Assembly: GCA_905215555.1 (NCBI GenBank)
Contig: CAJMQU010000025.1
Span: 1 to 64,000, forward strand
DNA length: 64,000 nt
DNA from: an uncultured bacterium
Lineage (GTDB): Bacteria > Bacteroidota > Bacteroidia > Bacteroidales > Bacteroidaceae
Direction of reading: 5' to 3'
The stretch's first letter is position 1, and each line of letters starts with the position of its first letter. Below are positions 25,506-34,236 of this stretch, one piece after another. The notes beneath the pieces are model-generated. The model was given only the letters and a program-made list of their open reading frames with translations. It ran no database searches and was not told where the DNA came from. The position numbers and the translations under genes were made by a program.

Positions 25506-28016
25506 TTACATCCCTACTGCCTCAAGGACAGGTAAGAAGGTGTAACCTTTCCGTTTCAGTGTTTTAATCATTTTGTCCAAATACCCGTTGTAGAACTTGT
25601 CCGTGCGGCGGTCGTCCGTGCCGAAGTGTATCAGCATTAAGTGTCCGTTCAGTCCTTCTTTCTTTTCCACTTCCATCACTTTGTCGTAGATGAATTTGCT
25701 ACTCCGGTATTTCTGTCCCATATCCGGAGTGGTGTAGTCGGCATTAGTCATAGTGCCGGGAGTGTAGTTGATAACCTGGATACCCATATTTTTTGCCCAT
25801 GCGGCAATCTCCTTATTATAATATTCGTAGGGTGGGATATAAACAGGGGCGTCTTTATACTCGATGCCTGCTTTGCGTAAGATTTCGTAACTCTTCAACA
25901 TATCCCGTTCAAACTCCTCACGGGTTACCAGTAGCGAGTCGCGGTTTTCCCACGGCATATATAGCAGGTGTCCGTAACTATGGCTGCCTACCAAATGCCC
26001 TTCCATACGTAACCGTTTTACTACATCTGGGTAAAGTTCGTAAAATTCACCGGTAAAGAAGAAACCGCCCTTAATGCCATGTTTTTTCAGCGTACTGATG
26101 ATGGCATCTGCACCGTCTGCCTTATCAGCAGCGGTGAAAACGAGCGTTATCTGTTTTTTTGCCGGGTCGGTACGGATGATACCTCCGTTCACGTATACAT
26201 TCTTGTCGCCCTGGATGCCTGCTTGTTTCATGCCATCTTTCTGCATGGCAGAGAGATAATAAGTGAGACAAGCTGTTCCGTCCATAGTAGGTTCATTTGT
26301 GGAGTAATCGTGGATGGCATCATGATAAACCATCAGATCGGGCTGGAAACGTTCATAATCTTGACCGGGAGTGCCGGGAATACCTGTCATGTTCACTCCA
26401 CGCAGGCTTTCGAAGATAGTGCGATAAACAGGACCGTCCACCAAACCTCCTGTAGTGTTACCTACGCCAGCATTAAGCAGAGAAGAGTGCGGTTGGGAGG
26501 GATAGTCGCCGTAAAGGGGAAGTTCTACAATCATACTGGTGCCCCAGGGGTTACAGCCGAATAACCAGTCGAGCATGGCGGCTTCCATTTCCTTGTAACT
26601 GTCGTCACCTGTTGCTTCGCGATACAGACGGCATTGTGTCAGCATGGCAGTTGTCAGATTGTTGGAACACCAGGTATAAGGAATGCCGTGCATGAACGGG
26701 CTTTCGATGGCCTTTTCATAAGTACGAGCAATGCCGGTGTGCATATTGCGGATAAATTCTTTACTGAGGCGGTCATTTGTTACAGTTGCCAGGTGGTAGT
26801 GTCCCATATTCATGAATGGATACCATTGGTAGTGGCGTGCACTGTCTGCGCCCATCCACGGAGTGACAGGTTCACGGCGTCCGTATTCAACGGCCTGTTC
26901 CAAATATTTTAAGTCTCCGGTGCTTTTAAAAAGTTCCATGGCACCAAGTTCCATATCATCTACCCAGTTGTCTTCTTCGTAGATATAGGGAGACTTGACG
27001 GATGCCGTCTGGCAAGAACCCGGTTTCTTCACGCCTTCCTGATAGGCAGCATCAGCCTTTGCACCGATTTCGACAGCAAATTCAGGATAGAAATCTTTCA
27101 GAAGGCGTGCACCGAGAGCAAAACAGGAAGCAAACTTGCCTGCTGTGCTGGCTACACCGGTAGTGGCATTCATAAATTGGCCACGCACTTGGGGCTCGCC
27201 GCTACAGAAATAGACAGGGCGTCCCTTACCTGGCCCGTAACCGTAATCCACTTCGTCCTTGTTGGGCAGACGCATACCGGCATGGTCACGGTCGTCAGCA
27301 ATCTGGTTGTACAATTCACCGGGTGCCGGATTCATGCGGTTCAGCCAGTCGAGGCCCCATTTTATTTCATCTACGATGTCGGGAATACCGTTGGCTCCGG
27401 GAAGTCCGTTTGCATCGTAGGAGTCACCGAAGGCTTCGGGGTTCTCCTGATAGGCGAACATCATCTGATAGATGGCATTGGCAGAAGTTGTGGTATATTG
27501 CAGATAGTCGGTAGCATCGTGCCAGCCGCCGCGAACGTCGATATGTTGGCCCGTCTTGGTGGGATGATACAGGATATAGCCGTCGTGCACATGACAACTG
27601 TCCTTCAGGAAGGGATTGTAGCCACAACGTTGCTGACGCATGTAGTTCAATAGGAAGTCAGCGGTGCCGTTGTACACATAGTTATTGATGGGAAAATTGG
27701 GAGAAACGGCTTTGCCTGCTTTCAGATAATAAGTTCCCGGTTGGTCGAAATCACTGAAATCCAATCGATAGGTACTTTTCATTAGTCCCATCTTTCCGGT
27801 GGCTTTAGTGGCGTGGAAGGTGCGGACGGTTTGTCCGGTGAAAGCGTCTACCAATGCATACTCTTGTATGTCAGTCGGTTCTTCGCTCATCAACACTGCC
27901 ACTTTTACAGCTTGTGGCAAGTAGCCAAGTTGGTTAATACGTATCCATGCATCTGCTTTTACTTGCAGGACGATGAAAGTGAGTGCTACCGTAAGTAGCC
28001 AGTGGTTACTTTTCAT
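25506..28016 (-). CDS. GH9 glycosidase fused to a polysaccharide deacetylase domain
   Basis: 836-residue secreted protein with a signal peptide (about 1-21). An N-terminal Ig-like domain of the CelD type (about 22-110) and a GH9 (alpha/alpha)6 domain (about 115-600) follow. The GH9 aspartates Asp167 and Asp170 sit in GGWHDATDY and the acid glutamate is in the STNEPTMDG segment. The last 216 residues (from about 621) match NodB/CE4 deacetylases: HSYGH metal histidines at 679-683, IPPY in place of RPPY and LIH near 797. The usual TFDDG motif is altered to AADKADG. GH9 enzymes cut beta-1,4-glucans. The fusion suggests attack on an acetylated or N-acetylated beta-glucan, which is inference. Confidence 0.88.
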   Translation of the reverse strand: MKSNHWLLTVALTFIVLQVKADAWIRINQLGYLPQAVKVAVLMSEEPTDIQEYALVDAFTGQTVRTFHATKATGKMGLMKSTYRLDFSDFDQPGTYYLKAGKAVSPNFPINNYVYNGTADFLLNYMRQQRCGYNPFLKDSCHVHDGYILYHPTKTGQHIDVRGGWHDATDYLQYTTTSANAIYQMMFAYQENPEAFGDSYDANGLPGANGIPDIVDEIKWGLDWLNRMNPAPGELYNQIADDRDHAGMRLPNKDEVDYGYGPGKGRPVYFCSGEPQVRGQFMNATTGVASTAGKFASCFALGARLLKDFYPEFAVEIGAKADAAYQEGVKKPGSCQTASVKSPYIYEEDNWVDDMELGAMELFKSTGDLKYLEQAVEYGRREPVTPWMGADSARHYQWYPFMNMGHYHLATVTNDRLSKEFIRNMHTGIARTYEKAIESPFMHGIPYTWCSNNLTTAMLTQCRLYREATGDDSYKEMEAAMLDWLFGCNPWGTSMIVELPLYGDYPSQPHSSLLNAGVGNTTGGLVDGPVYRTIFESLRGVNMTGIPGTPGQDYERFQPDLMVYHDAIHDYSTNEPTMDGTACLTYYLSAMQKDGMKQAGIQGDKNVYVNGGIIRTDPAKKQITLVFTAADKADGADAIISTLKKHGIKGGFFFTGEFYELYPDVVKRLRMEGHLVGSHSYGHLLYMPWENRDSLLVTREEFERDMLKSYEILRKAGIEYKDAPVYIPPYEYYNKEIAAWAKNMGIQVINYTPGTMTNADYTTPDMGQKYRSSKFIYDKVMEVEKKEGLNGHLMLIHFGTDDRRTDKFYNGYLDKMIKTLKRKGYTFLPVLEAVGM

Positions 28017-28330
28017 AATAAGTCAATATATTAAGGTTGTGGGAATTCTGCTCTCTGTAACTGCATTATTTATCTACAAATAAAGTGTTTTCTGCTTATT
28101 TTAGGAAGTTTTAGCATGGATAATTAATGGATGTTATGTGTCGTTTACATTGTTTTTGAAATTTAGTAGTGTTAATAAACCTATTAGGGAAAGATTAATT
28201 CTTTGAATATCTTTGGTTTATATTTATTGATACTTCTTTTTAATTTTCGTTTACGTATTTTAGTGTTCAAAATACCGGGCTGGTGCGTTATTTGTAATAA
28301 GGTATATAAGAAAAACTAAAATTATAGACT
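28017..28330. other. Divergent intergenic region, GH9 and DnaJ-like genes
   Basis: About 310 A+T-rich bases. On the minus strand TTTATTTG near 28073-28080 is a possible weak -7 box for the GH9 gene. Nothing else was recognised and no short gene is apparent. Confidence 0.4.
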
Positions 28331-29302
28331 ATGGCTTATATCGATTATTATCAAGTCCTTGGGGTAGATAAAAAGGCGAGTCAGGACGATATAAAGAAAG
28401 CGTTCCGCAAGTTGGCACGCAAGTATCATCCCGACCTTAATCCGAACGACTCTACAGCCAAGGATAAGTTTCAGGCAATTAATGAAGCGAACGAAGTGCT
28501 GAGCGATCCTGAAAAGCGTAAGAAGTACGATGAGTACGGCGAGCACTGGAAGCATGCCGATGAGTTTGAAGCTCAGAAGCGAGCCCGACAGGAGGCGGGT
28601 GCCGGTGGTTTCGGAGGCTTTGGAGGTGCCGGCTTCGGTAGTTCGGGGGCAGGATATGGCTCGGATGGTAACGGTAGTTATTGGTATTCGTCCGACGGAC
28701 AGGAGTTTTCCGGAAGTGCCAGTGGTGGTTTCTCAGACTTTTTTGAGTCTATGTTCGGACATCGAGGACGTAGTGGAGGGGCTAATGCCGGTTTTCGCGG
28801 ACAGGATTATCATGCAGATTTAAGTTTGTCTCTTCGTGACGCGGCACAAACCCATAAGCAGGTTCTGAGTGTGAACGGGAAGAATGTGCGTATCACCATT
28901 CCTGCCGGAGTGGCAAACGGACAAGTTATTAAACTGAAAGGTTACGGTGGCGAAGGTGTGAACGGTGGGCCTGCCGGTGACTTGTACATCACGTTTGTGA
29001 TTGCGGACGACCCTGTATTCAAGCGTCTGGGAGATGACTTGTACGTAGATGTTTCCATCAATTTATATACCGCTCTTTTGGGGGGTGACCAGTTGGTGGA
29101 CACTTTGAACGGACAGGTGAAACTGAAAGTGAAACCCGAAACCCAGAATGGCACGAAAGCCCGTCTGAAAGGCAAGGGATTTCCTGTATATAAGAAAGAA
29201 GGACAGTTCGGTGACCTCATTGTGACTTATTCCGTGAAACTACCGACGAACTTGACGGAAGAACAGAAAGAGTTGTTCCGTAAACTTCAAAGTATGAACT
29301 AA
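28331..29302 (+). CDS. DnaJ-class co-chaperone, CbpA type
   Basis: 323-residue J-protein with an N-terminal J domain containing HPD (KYHPDLNPND), a Gly/Phe-rich linker (about 75-140) and the two C-terminal substrate-binding beta domains. The cysteine-rich zinc repeats of DnaJ (CxxCxGxG) are absent, so it is a class B protein like CbpA rather than DnaJ. It stimulates a DnaK ATPase. The gene 14 bases downstream resembles CbpM, the specific CbpA inhibitor, and supports this assignment. Confidence 0.9.
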   Translation: MAYIDYYQVLGVDKKASQDDIKKAFRKLARKYHPDLNPNDSTAKDKFQAINEANEVLSDPEKRKKYDEYGEHWKHADEFEAQKRARQEAGAGGFGGFGGAGFGSSGAGYGSDGNGSYWYSSDGQEFSGSASGGFSDFFESMFGHRGRSGGANAGFRGQDYHADLSLSLRDAAQTHKQVLSVNGKNVRITIPAGVANGQVIKLKGYGGEGVNGGPAGDLYITFVIADDPVFKRLGDDLYVDVSINLYTALLGGDQLVDTLNGQVKLKVKPETQNGTKARLKGKGFPVYKKEGQFGDLIVTYSVKLPTNLTEEQKELFRKLQSMN

Positions 29303-29316
29303 AAGGAGATAGCACC

Positions 29317-29604
29317 ATGCAGAACGAATTAATCATAGTCAGCGAATATTGTCGCAAATGCCACATCGAACCGTCATTTATTGACTTGTTACAGGAAGGT
29401 GGGCTGATAGATGTAACGACCGAAGACGGTGAACGCTATCTGACGTTCACCCAACTACCGGACGTGGAACGTTACAGCCGCATGTATTATGACTTATCCA
29501 TCAATATGGAAGGAATCGATGCCATTCATCATCTGCTGCAGCGTATGGAAGAGATGCAACGGGAACTTCATGAGTTGCGCAGCCAGTTGAGGCTTTTCAG
29601 ATGA
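29317..29604 (+). CDS. CbpM-like chaperone modulator (MerR-type helix)
   Basis: 95-residue protein with the CbpM pattern: a short MerR-like helical N-terminus (IVSEYCRKCHIEPSFIDLL), the segment LPDVERYSRMYYDLSINMEGIDAI split by a turn, and a C-terminal coiled helix (LLQRMEEMQRELHELRSQLR). CbpM proteins bind the J domain of CbpA and block its action. It is in an operon with the J-protein gene, 14 bases apart. Its stop codon lies inside the stem of a terminator hairpin. Confidence 0.85.
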   Translation: MQNELIIVSEYCRKCHIEPSFIDLLQEGGLIDVTTEDGERYLTFTQLPDVERYSRMYYDLSINMEGIDAIHHLLQRMEEMQRELHELRSQLRLFR

Positions 29605-29615
29605 TATCTGAAAAG
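29593..29615 (+). terminator. Hairpin overlapping the cbpM-like stop codon
   Basis: CTTTTCAGAT (29593-29602) pairs perfectly with ATCTGAAAAG (29606-29615) around GAT. The TGA stop at 29602-29604 lies at the tip. The palindrome AAAAGAATATTCTTTT follows at 29611-29626. Confidence 0.7.
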
Positions 29616-29648
29616 AATATTCTTTTACGAAAAGCCAATATTCACCCC

Positions 29649-29715
29649 GGGGCGTATATTTAGGGTACTTCCGTCGTATACTTAGGGTATCTCTGTATAC
29701 GACGGAGATAGCCCC
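29649..29715. repeat. Long hairpin containing a 22-bp direct repeat
   Basis: TCCGTCGTATAC (29670-29681) pairs with GTATACGACGGA (29695-29706), with GGGGC/GCCCC outside (29649-29653, 29711-29715). The 15-mer CGTATAYTTAGGGTA occurs at 29653 and again at 29675, exactly 22 bp later. Confidence 0.8.
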
Positions 29716-29847
29716 TATTTATATGCGATCATAATCAGATTATTACATTTTCTTGTTTAGTTGATAATAAATATAGATAAATAGCCCCCAAACACTTCAC
29801 TCATTTCGGAGCGGTAATGAATTTAATTCTATTGAAATGCCGATTTT

Positions 29848-30777
29848 TTATATGACCATCTTCTTTCCGAAGAAGAAAGGAGAGAGACGTGCTTTATCCA
29901 GGCAGAATGCTATGAAAATGCTACCGTACAGGGTGGTGGCTGTGGCGGTACAGAGAAAGCATATTCCTGTCGGGTCGAACGAAAAGAAAGGCAGAAAGAG
30001 TTTGGACAGTGCGGTAAAGACGGGGGAGAAAAGAAGAATAGGCAATGTGTTCTTTCCGATGAACAGTGAAGCTTGCTTCACAGTATGGGGAAGATGTTTG
30101 TAGATGTACAGCGAAAGGCTGATGACCAATCCGGTAATTAATATTCCTCCTAAAGTGCCTCTGTTCAGATTCTCCGGCTGGCTGCACAGAAAAACCAGAG
30201 GGATAATGGCAAGAAAAGAAGCGGGGAAACAAGATAGGAACGGACGTTTTCCCAGATGGATAGCAGTGCCTGCCATGAAATAGAAAGCATTGGCAAATGT
30301 CAGCAAATGAAAGATGTAAGAGAAGAGTAAAAGAAGACTGCTTGTTACCAGTAGGCGGATAAATGGAGTCGAACTGAGATAAGTATGCACGAAATAATAG
30401 GTGGTGCCACATAATATGAATGTGTGCAGATACCAGTACGGCCCAATAGGATCAAGCAATACTTTGCCGAGCAGAACTGAGGCATTGATTTCTTTTATCC
30501 CGTCCCAAACGGGAAATAGCATAGACATGCAGGCATAACTGATTTCCATAATGGTGTATGGAATGAATATCCATGCCATCGCTTTCAGAAAAATTTCCGG
30601 CTTTTTATGCACGTTAATCAGATAACCCGAAATCAACAGGAAGGCGGGCATGTGGAAAGTATATACGATACTTTTGGCATACGGATACTTACTTCCTATA
30701 TGGCTCAGGTGAAAGATGATCATGAGTATGATAAACAGGCATTTCAGATAGTCCAGTTCATGGATACGGTTCCTCAT
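29848..30777 (-). CDS. Acyltransferase family 3 membrane protein
   Basis: 309-residue protein with about ten transmembrane helices and the family 3 acyltransferase N-terminus (RIHELDYLKCLFIILMIIFHL followed by FHMPAFLLISGYL, quoted in two parts). Members O-acylate sugars of surface polysaccharides or antibiotics using cytoplasmic acyl-CoA. The chosen start (30777) overlaps the stop of the upstream methyltransferase gene in ATGA, which shows coupling. An ATG 21 bases further upstream is in frame but less likely. The acceptor is unknown. Confidence 0.82.
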   Translation of the reverse strand: MRNRIHELDYLKCLFIILMIIFHLSHIGSKYPYAKSIVYTFHMPAFLLISGYLINVHKKPEIFLKAMAWIFIPYTIMEISYACMSMLFPVWDGIKEINASVLLGKVLLDPIGPYWYLHTFILCGTTYYFVHTYLSSTPFIRLLVTSSLLLLFSYIFHLLTFANAFYFMAGTAIHLGKRPFLSCFPASFLAIIPLVFLCSQPENLNRGTLGGILITGLVISLSLYIYKHLPHTVKQASLFIGKNTLPILLFSPVFTALSKLFLPFFSFDPTGICFLCTATATTLYGSIFIAFCLDKARLSPFFFGKKMVI

Positions 30778-31550
30778 AATTGTATCAGGTAAAAGCATGA
30801 GGTACAGAAATAATTGCGAAGATGGGGTATCGAACTGATGAGGCGTGGCAATTTACGCGGTTTAAGGTGAAATTTCTGTTCGTAATGCGGATTGATAAAC
30901 CAGAATTGTTTGTGAAGAATCCGATAGTGGGAGGTGCAGAGAAGTTTCTCGAATAGTTCGATACTTGTCCGGCATTCCCGTATGTCGAGAAGTTCCTCGA
31001 TGCGTGCCTGGCTTTCGCCGAAGCGGTGCAGTAAACCACTGTAGGCACCTGCAGGGAATAAATGGATGAAAGGCAGACGTGAAACACACCTGTTCCGGCA
31101 AATCTGCTGATGCCCGCCAAAAGGCATTTGCCAGGCGGGAAAGCTGATGAAGAGGATGCCACCGGGAGCGAGGAAACACTTGATATGCTCTAGAAAGCAT
31201 TGTTTTCCGGAGATGTGCTCTATGACATCGTGAATCAGTACGATATCGAACGCTTCTTCCAAATGTGTAATTTGAAAAATATCCGAAGCAATGAAAGTGG
31301 CGGGTAGTCCTTTTTCCTGGAAGAACTGGTGGGCTTGCCGGATGCGGTTTTCGGATAAATCAATGCCCGTAACTCGGCAGCCGAGTCGGGCAAAAGGTAC
31401 CAGGTTTCCGCCTTCCCCACAGCCGATTTCAAGAATCCGGCTTTGGGGAGTGACGGAGGTGAATCGGCGAATGTAGGGAAGGAAATGAAGTTCACTGGTC
31501 GCTGCCAGTTCCTGAAAGTAGGTCTTTCTGTTTTCGTGTCTTTGTTGCAT
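30774..31550 (-). CDS. Class I SAM-dependent methyltransferase
   Basis: 258-residue protein with the Rossmann-type SAM site LEIGCGEGGNLVPFA (about residues 40-54), the acidic GIDLSENRI after strand 2 and the DVIEHI motif typical of UbiG/COQ3-like enzymes. The C-terminal 100 residues are basic and aromatic and not diagnostic. It is translationally coupled to the acyltransferase gene, so both may modify the same surface sugar or lipid. That link is inference. -7 box TAATTTTG at 31576-31583. Confidence 0.82.
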   Translation of the reverse strand: MQQRHENRKTYFQELAATSELHFLPYIRRFTSVTPQSRILEIGCGEGGNLVPFARLGCRVTGIDLSENRIRQAHQFFQEKGLPATFIASDIFQITHLEEAFDIVLIHDVIEHISGKQCFLEHIKCFLAPGGILFISFPAWQMPFGGHQQICRNRCVSRLPFIHLFPAGAYSGLLHRFGESQARIEELLDIRECRTSIELFEKLLCTSHYRILHKQFWFINPHYEQKFHLKPRKLPRLISSIPHLRNYFCTSCFYLIQL

Positions 31551-31575
31551 ATGTCTAATAATTATTTTAATGTAA

Positions 31576-31583
31576 CAAAATTA
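31576..31583 (-). promoter_or_regulatory. -7 promoter box, methyltransferase-acyltransferase operon
   Basis: TAATTTTG on the minus strand, 25 bases before the methyltransferase start. Confidence 0.55.
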
Positions 31584-31677
31584 GGCTAATACGGACAGGG
31601 AAAGAAAAAAAACGGATGACATTTGTGTTTTGTAAATGGTTGAAAATGAATAAGATTGTATGGAGATTTATGACATC

Positions 31678-33078
31678 TTACTCTTCGTCTGCCTCTGCTG
31701 TCTCTTCTGTTTCCATTTTTAGCTTCAACCGGCGTTTGCGTTGGGCAACGATGCCGGTGTCGGTGTTGCCAAAGCAGAGGGCAATGGCAAAAGTGCTTAA
31801 TCCGGCAGAAGCGAGGCAGGAATAAAGCAAATCCGCTTCCGTCAGTTTGGGGTATTGACTTTGCAGTTGGCTGATGTAATCTCCATAGATTTCGAAGATG
31901 ACTTGTTTCAACTCGGCCTGTTCCTTTTCGGTCATCACTTTGATGTTCTTCTTTTCCTTACTGTTTTGGGCAGCAAGAGTGTCAAGACGGCAGGAAATGG
32001 GAGTGCGGCGGAAGGAAACGCTGCGCAACTGGCTGATTTGTTCTTCCAATTGTTGAAGCATGTGCTCTTTCTCGTGGCTTTCGGAGTATAGGTTTCCTTT
32101 TAGCAAAGTTATTTTCTCGCGGAGATTTTTCAGTTCGTTCTCGTATTCCAGCCGGATGATACGTTTCCGTTTCCGGAGAATTTGCACGATAAGTAGGAAG
32201 ATGAAGGCGGCGGTCACGAACACTAAAATGCCTAAGCCGATGTAGAGATGCTGTTTCTCTTTTACCATGCGCACTTTCATTTCGGCCTCGTACTGGTAAG
32301 CTAGTTTTTCCAGCTCGGTGGTTTTCTGTTGGGCATAAATGGTATCTGCACTCATGGTGTAGGCAAGCAGATGTTCATAGGCTTTCTGATGGTTGTCGAG
32401 GTGCGATTCCAATTGGGCGCTGTAAAAATAAGCCGGCAGCCGTGCATCCATTTCCGGACAGCTCATTCCTTTCTTATAATAGTAACGGGCGGAGTCTGCG
32501 TCGCCTTTCATGCGGTATACCTCACCCAGAATGGCATATTGTTTTGATGGAGATTGGTCTGCGGGGGTATAGCGGATGGCAAACTGTATGTAGTGGGCTA
32601 CCGAGTCCCATTGTTTCAGGTATTGGTGTACATATTCAAAGTGGCTGTACAACTCATAGAGCATGGCAGAGTCGTTTACGGCATGTGCCAGGCGCAGGGC
32701 TTTTCTTTGCAGCCGTTCTCCGTTTACGGAGTCTTGCATGTGGTTCAGGGCACTCCCCATACGGTTAAGCCGACTACTCATGGCGGCGGTATCTTTCAAG
32801 ATAGAGTCGCAGACGTAGGCTTGATGGAACATATCATATGCTTTATCGAATATACGGTCCCACAGATACATTGCTCCTAAATTGTAATATATCACAGAGC
32901 GTTTGCTCAAGTCTTCCACTTCCGGAAGCATCTGGTAGTAGATTGCCATGGCTTTCTCCAGTTGTTTGTTCTTTTGCAGTTCGATGGCTTCATTGATGCG
33001 TTCATCTACACTCTTTTTGGAGTGCAGACCGCACGAAATGAAACATGATAATAATAGTAGAATAGCAAACTGTTTCAT
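31678..33078 (-). CDS. TPR signalling lipoprotein with membrane span and C-terminal HTH-like region
   Basis: 466 residues from the ATG at 33078, which gives a clear lipoprotein signal (LLLLSCFISC, Cys16). Periplasmic TPR repeats (about 25-270), one transmembrane helix (about 285-305), a coiled coil (about 310-370) and a C-terminal cytoplasmic segment (LTEADLLYSCLASAGLS then FAIALCFGNTDTGIVAQRKRR) resembling the degenerate LuxR-like helix-turn-helix of Bacteroides TPR regulators. The layout suggests a transmembrane signal receiver that contacts DNA or other proteins. An upstream in-frame ATG at 33144 would hide the signal peptide. No adjacent partner is obvious. Confidence 0.78.
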   Translation of the reverse strand: MKQFAILLLLSCFISCGLHSKKSVDERINEAIELQKNKQLEKAMAIYYQMLPEVEDLSKRSVIYYNLGAMYLWDRIFDKAYDMFHQAYVCDSILKDTAAMSSRLNRMGSALNHMQDSVNGERLQRKALRLAHAVNDSAMLYELYSHFEYVHQYLKQWDSVAHYIQFAIRYTPADQSPSKQYAILGEVYRMKGDADSARYYYKKGMSCPEMDARLPAYFYSAQLESHLDNHQKAYEHLLAYTMSADTIYAQQKTTELEKLAYQYEAEMKVRMVKEKQHLYIGLGILVFVTAAFIFLLIVQILRKRKRIIRLEYENELKNLREKITLLKGNLYSESHEKEHMLQQLEEQISQLRSVSFRRTPISCRLDTLAAQNSKEKKNIKVMTEKEQAELKQVIFEIYGDYISQLQSQYPKLTEADLLYSCLASAGLSTFAIALCFGNTDTGIVAQRKRRLKLKMETEETAEADEE

Positions 33079-33106
33079 TGGATTGTGTGTTAAAGCATGT
33101 TTGCCT

Positions 33107-33928
33107 TTATTGCTGGCAGCATGGACAATAGTAGATACTGCCACCCAGATAAGCCTCTTTTATGATTCGTGAACCGCACTGTGAGCAGGGTTTTGTATAA
33201 GTATTCTTGGAAAGCCGGGTTATGTACTTGCCGGGGATTCCGTAAAAGTCTTTTTCTGTGTCGCGCACTCCTTTTTCAATCATATCCGCCAGCGTGCCTT
33301 TGACAGCATGGAAAAGTCGTTTCTTATCTTCGGCGGACAAGGTGCTGATTCTTCGTTTGGGATGAATGCGGGCATTGTACAGAATATCCTGCAATACACC
33401 GTTGCCCAGTCCCGGAATGCGTTGTTCCGTAGCCAGCAATGCTTTTACTGAAATGTCTTTTTCGATACCTGCAATCATGCTTTCAAAGAAAGGAAAGTCG
33501 AAACGGTCTTCCATCGGGGAAGTCTTTTCCATGCCGCCACGGTAGTAGATATTATCAAATTCTCCTTTAAAAGCATAGATGGCGCCATACATAGCCACTG
33601 TGAAGACGAGATAGGTGTCATCTTCAAAAGCGATGAGTAACTGAAATTTAGTAGGACATTTCTCTGTGGCGGTGTAATATTTCATATGGGTACCGTCACC
33701 GATGGCCAGATGGGTATCTTCATTGAAACGGATGTCGATAAAAGAGCCATAACCATTGACAGATTCTATGGCTTTTCCTATCAGGAGCTCCGGATATTTT
33801 GTTGCGTCTCCATTGAACCAGGCAAAGCGGTGCGGACTGGTGGCGTTTATTACATCGGCAACGATCTTGTCTTTCAATACATCTGTAGCCTGGCGGCTAA
33901 TGGTAGTGGATTCAGGAATTTCTATCAT
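33107..33928 (-). CDS. Fpg/Nei-family protein lacking the Pro2 nucleophile
   Basis: 273-residue homologue of formamidopyrimidine-DNA glycosylase. The helix-two-turn-helix (RIPGLGNGVLQDILYNARIHP) and the four-cysteine zinc finger (CSQC...CPCC) at the C-terminus are intact. The N-terminus reads MIEIPEST where classical enzymes read MPELPEVE, so the catalytic proline at position 2 is isoleucine. The glutamate at position 3 is kept. Related proteins with this start are known in other bacteria. Their activity is uncertain. It may bind damaged DNA without the usual lyase chemistry. Confidence 0.82.
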   Translation of the reverse strand: MIEIPESTTISRQATDVLKDKIVADVINATSPHRFAWFNGDATKYPELLIGKAIESVNGYGSFIDIRFNEDTHLAIGDGTHMKYYTATEKCPTKFQLLIAFEDDTYLVFTVAMYGAIYAFKGEFDNIYYRGGMEKTSPMEDRFDFPFFESMIAGIEKDISVKALLATEQRIPGLGNGVLQDILYNARIHPKRRISTLSAEDKKRLFHAVKGTLADMIEKGVRDTEKDFYGIPGKYITRLSKNTYTKPCSQCGSRIIKEAYLGGSIYYCPCCQQ

Positions 33929-34033
33929 AGCTGTCTAATTTTAGTTTTGACAAATGTACACGAAAAAATCTGATTCACAGACATGCAGCATTATTTTTTT
34001 GATTATTTATTCGTTTGCATATCCAAACTTTCC

Positions 34034-34200
34034 TATCTTTGCGGCGTGAAACTACAAACTTCGAAAATATCCGCGTAATAACAGCCTGGTAATTCTTCTC
34101 TCAGGCTGGACTGTTCTGTTTTGTTCGACATACTTCATGTCTCGGACAAATTTCTTGTACCCTTTTATTTGAAAACTTTACGGAGAGCATTTCTCCGTAA
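34034..34200 (+). promoter_or_regulatory. Promoter and structured leader of the GNAT operon
   Basis: The -7 box TATCTTTG (34034-34041) is preceded by TTTG at 34014-34017. It begins a leader of about 190 bases before the acetyltransferase. Hairpins: AGCCTG/CAGGCT (34083-34107), GACAT/ATGTC extended by TGT and ACA (34123-34148), and a perfect 9-bp TTACGGAGA/TCTCCGTAA (34178-34200). A 12-codon frame, ATG at 34137 to TGA at 34172, encodes MSRTNFLYPFI between the second and third hairpins. Confidence 0.55.
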
Positions 34201-34236
34201 CGATTCAATCTATGTATTATTTAAAAACAAAGAAAT

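Noticed and set aside
29837..30103. 88-codon plus-strand frame beginning near 29837
   Set aside because: Antisense to the C-terminal part of the acyltransferase gene, basic low-complexity sequence, no promoter.
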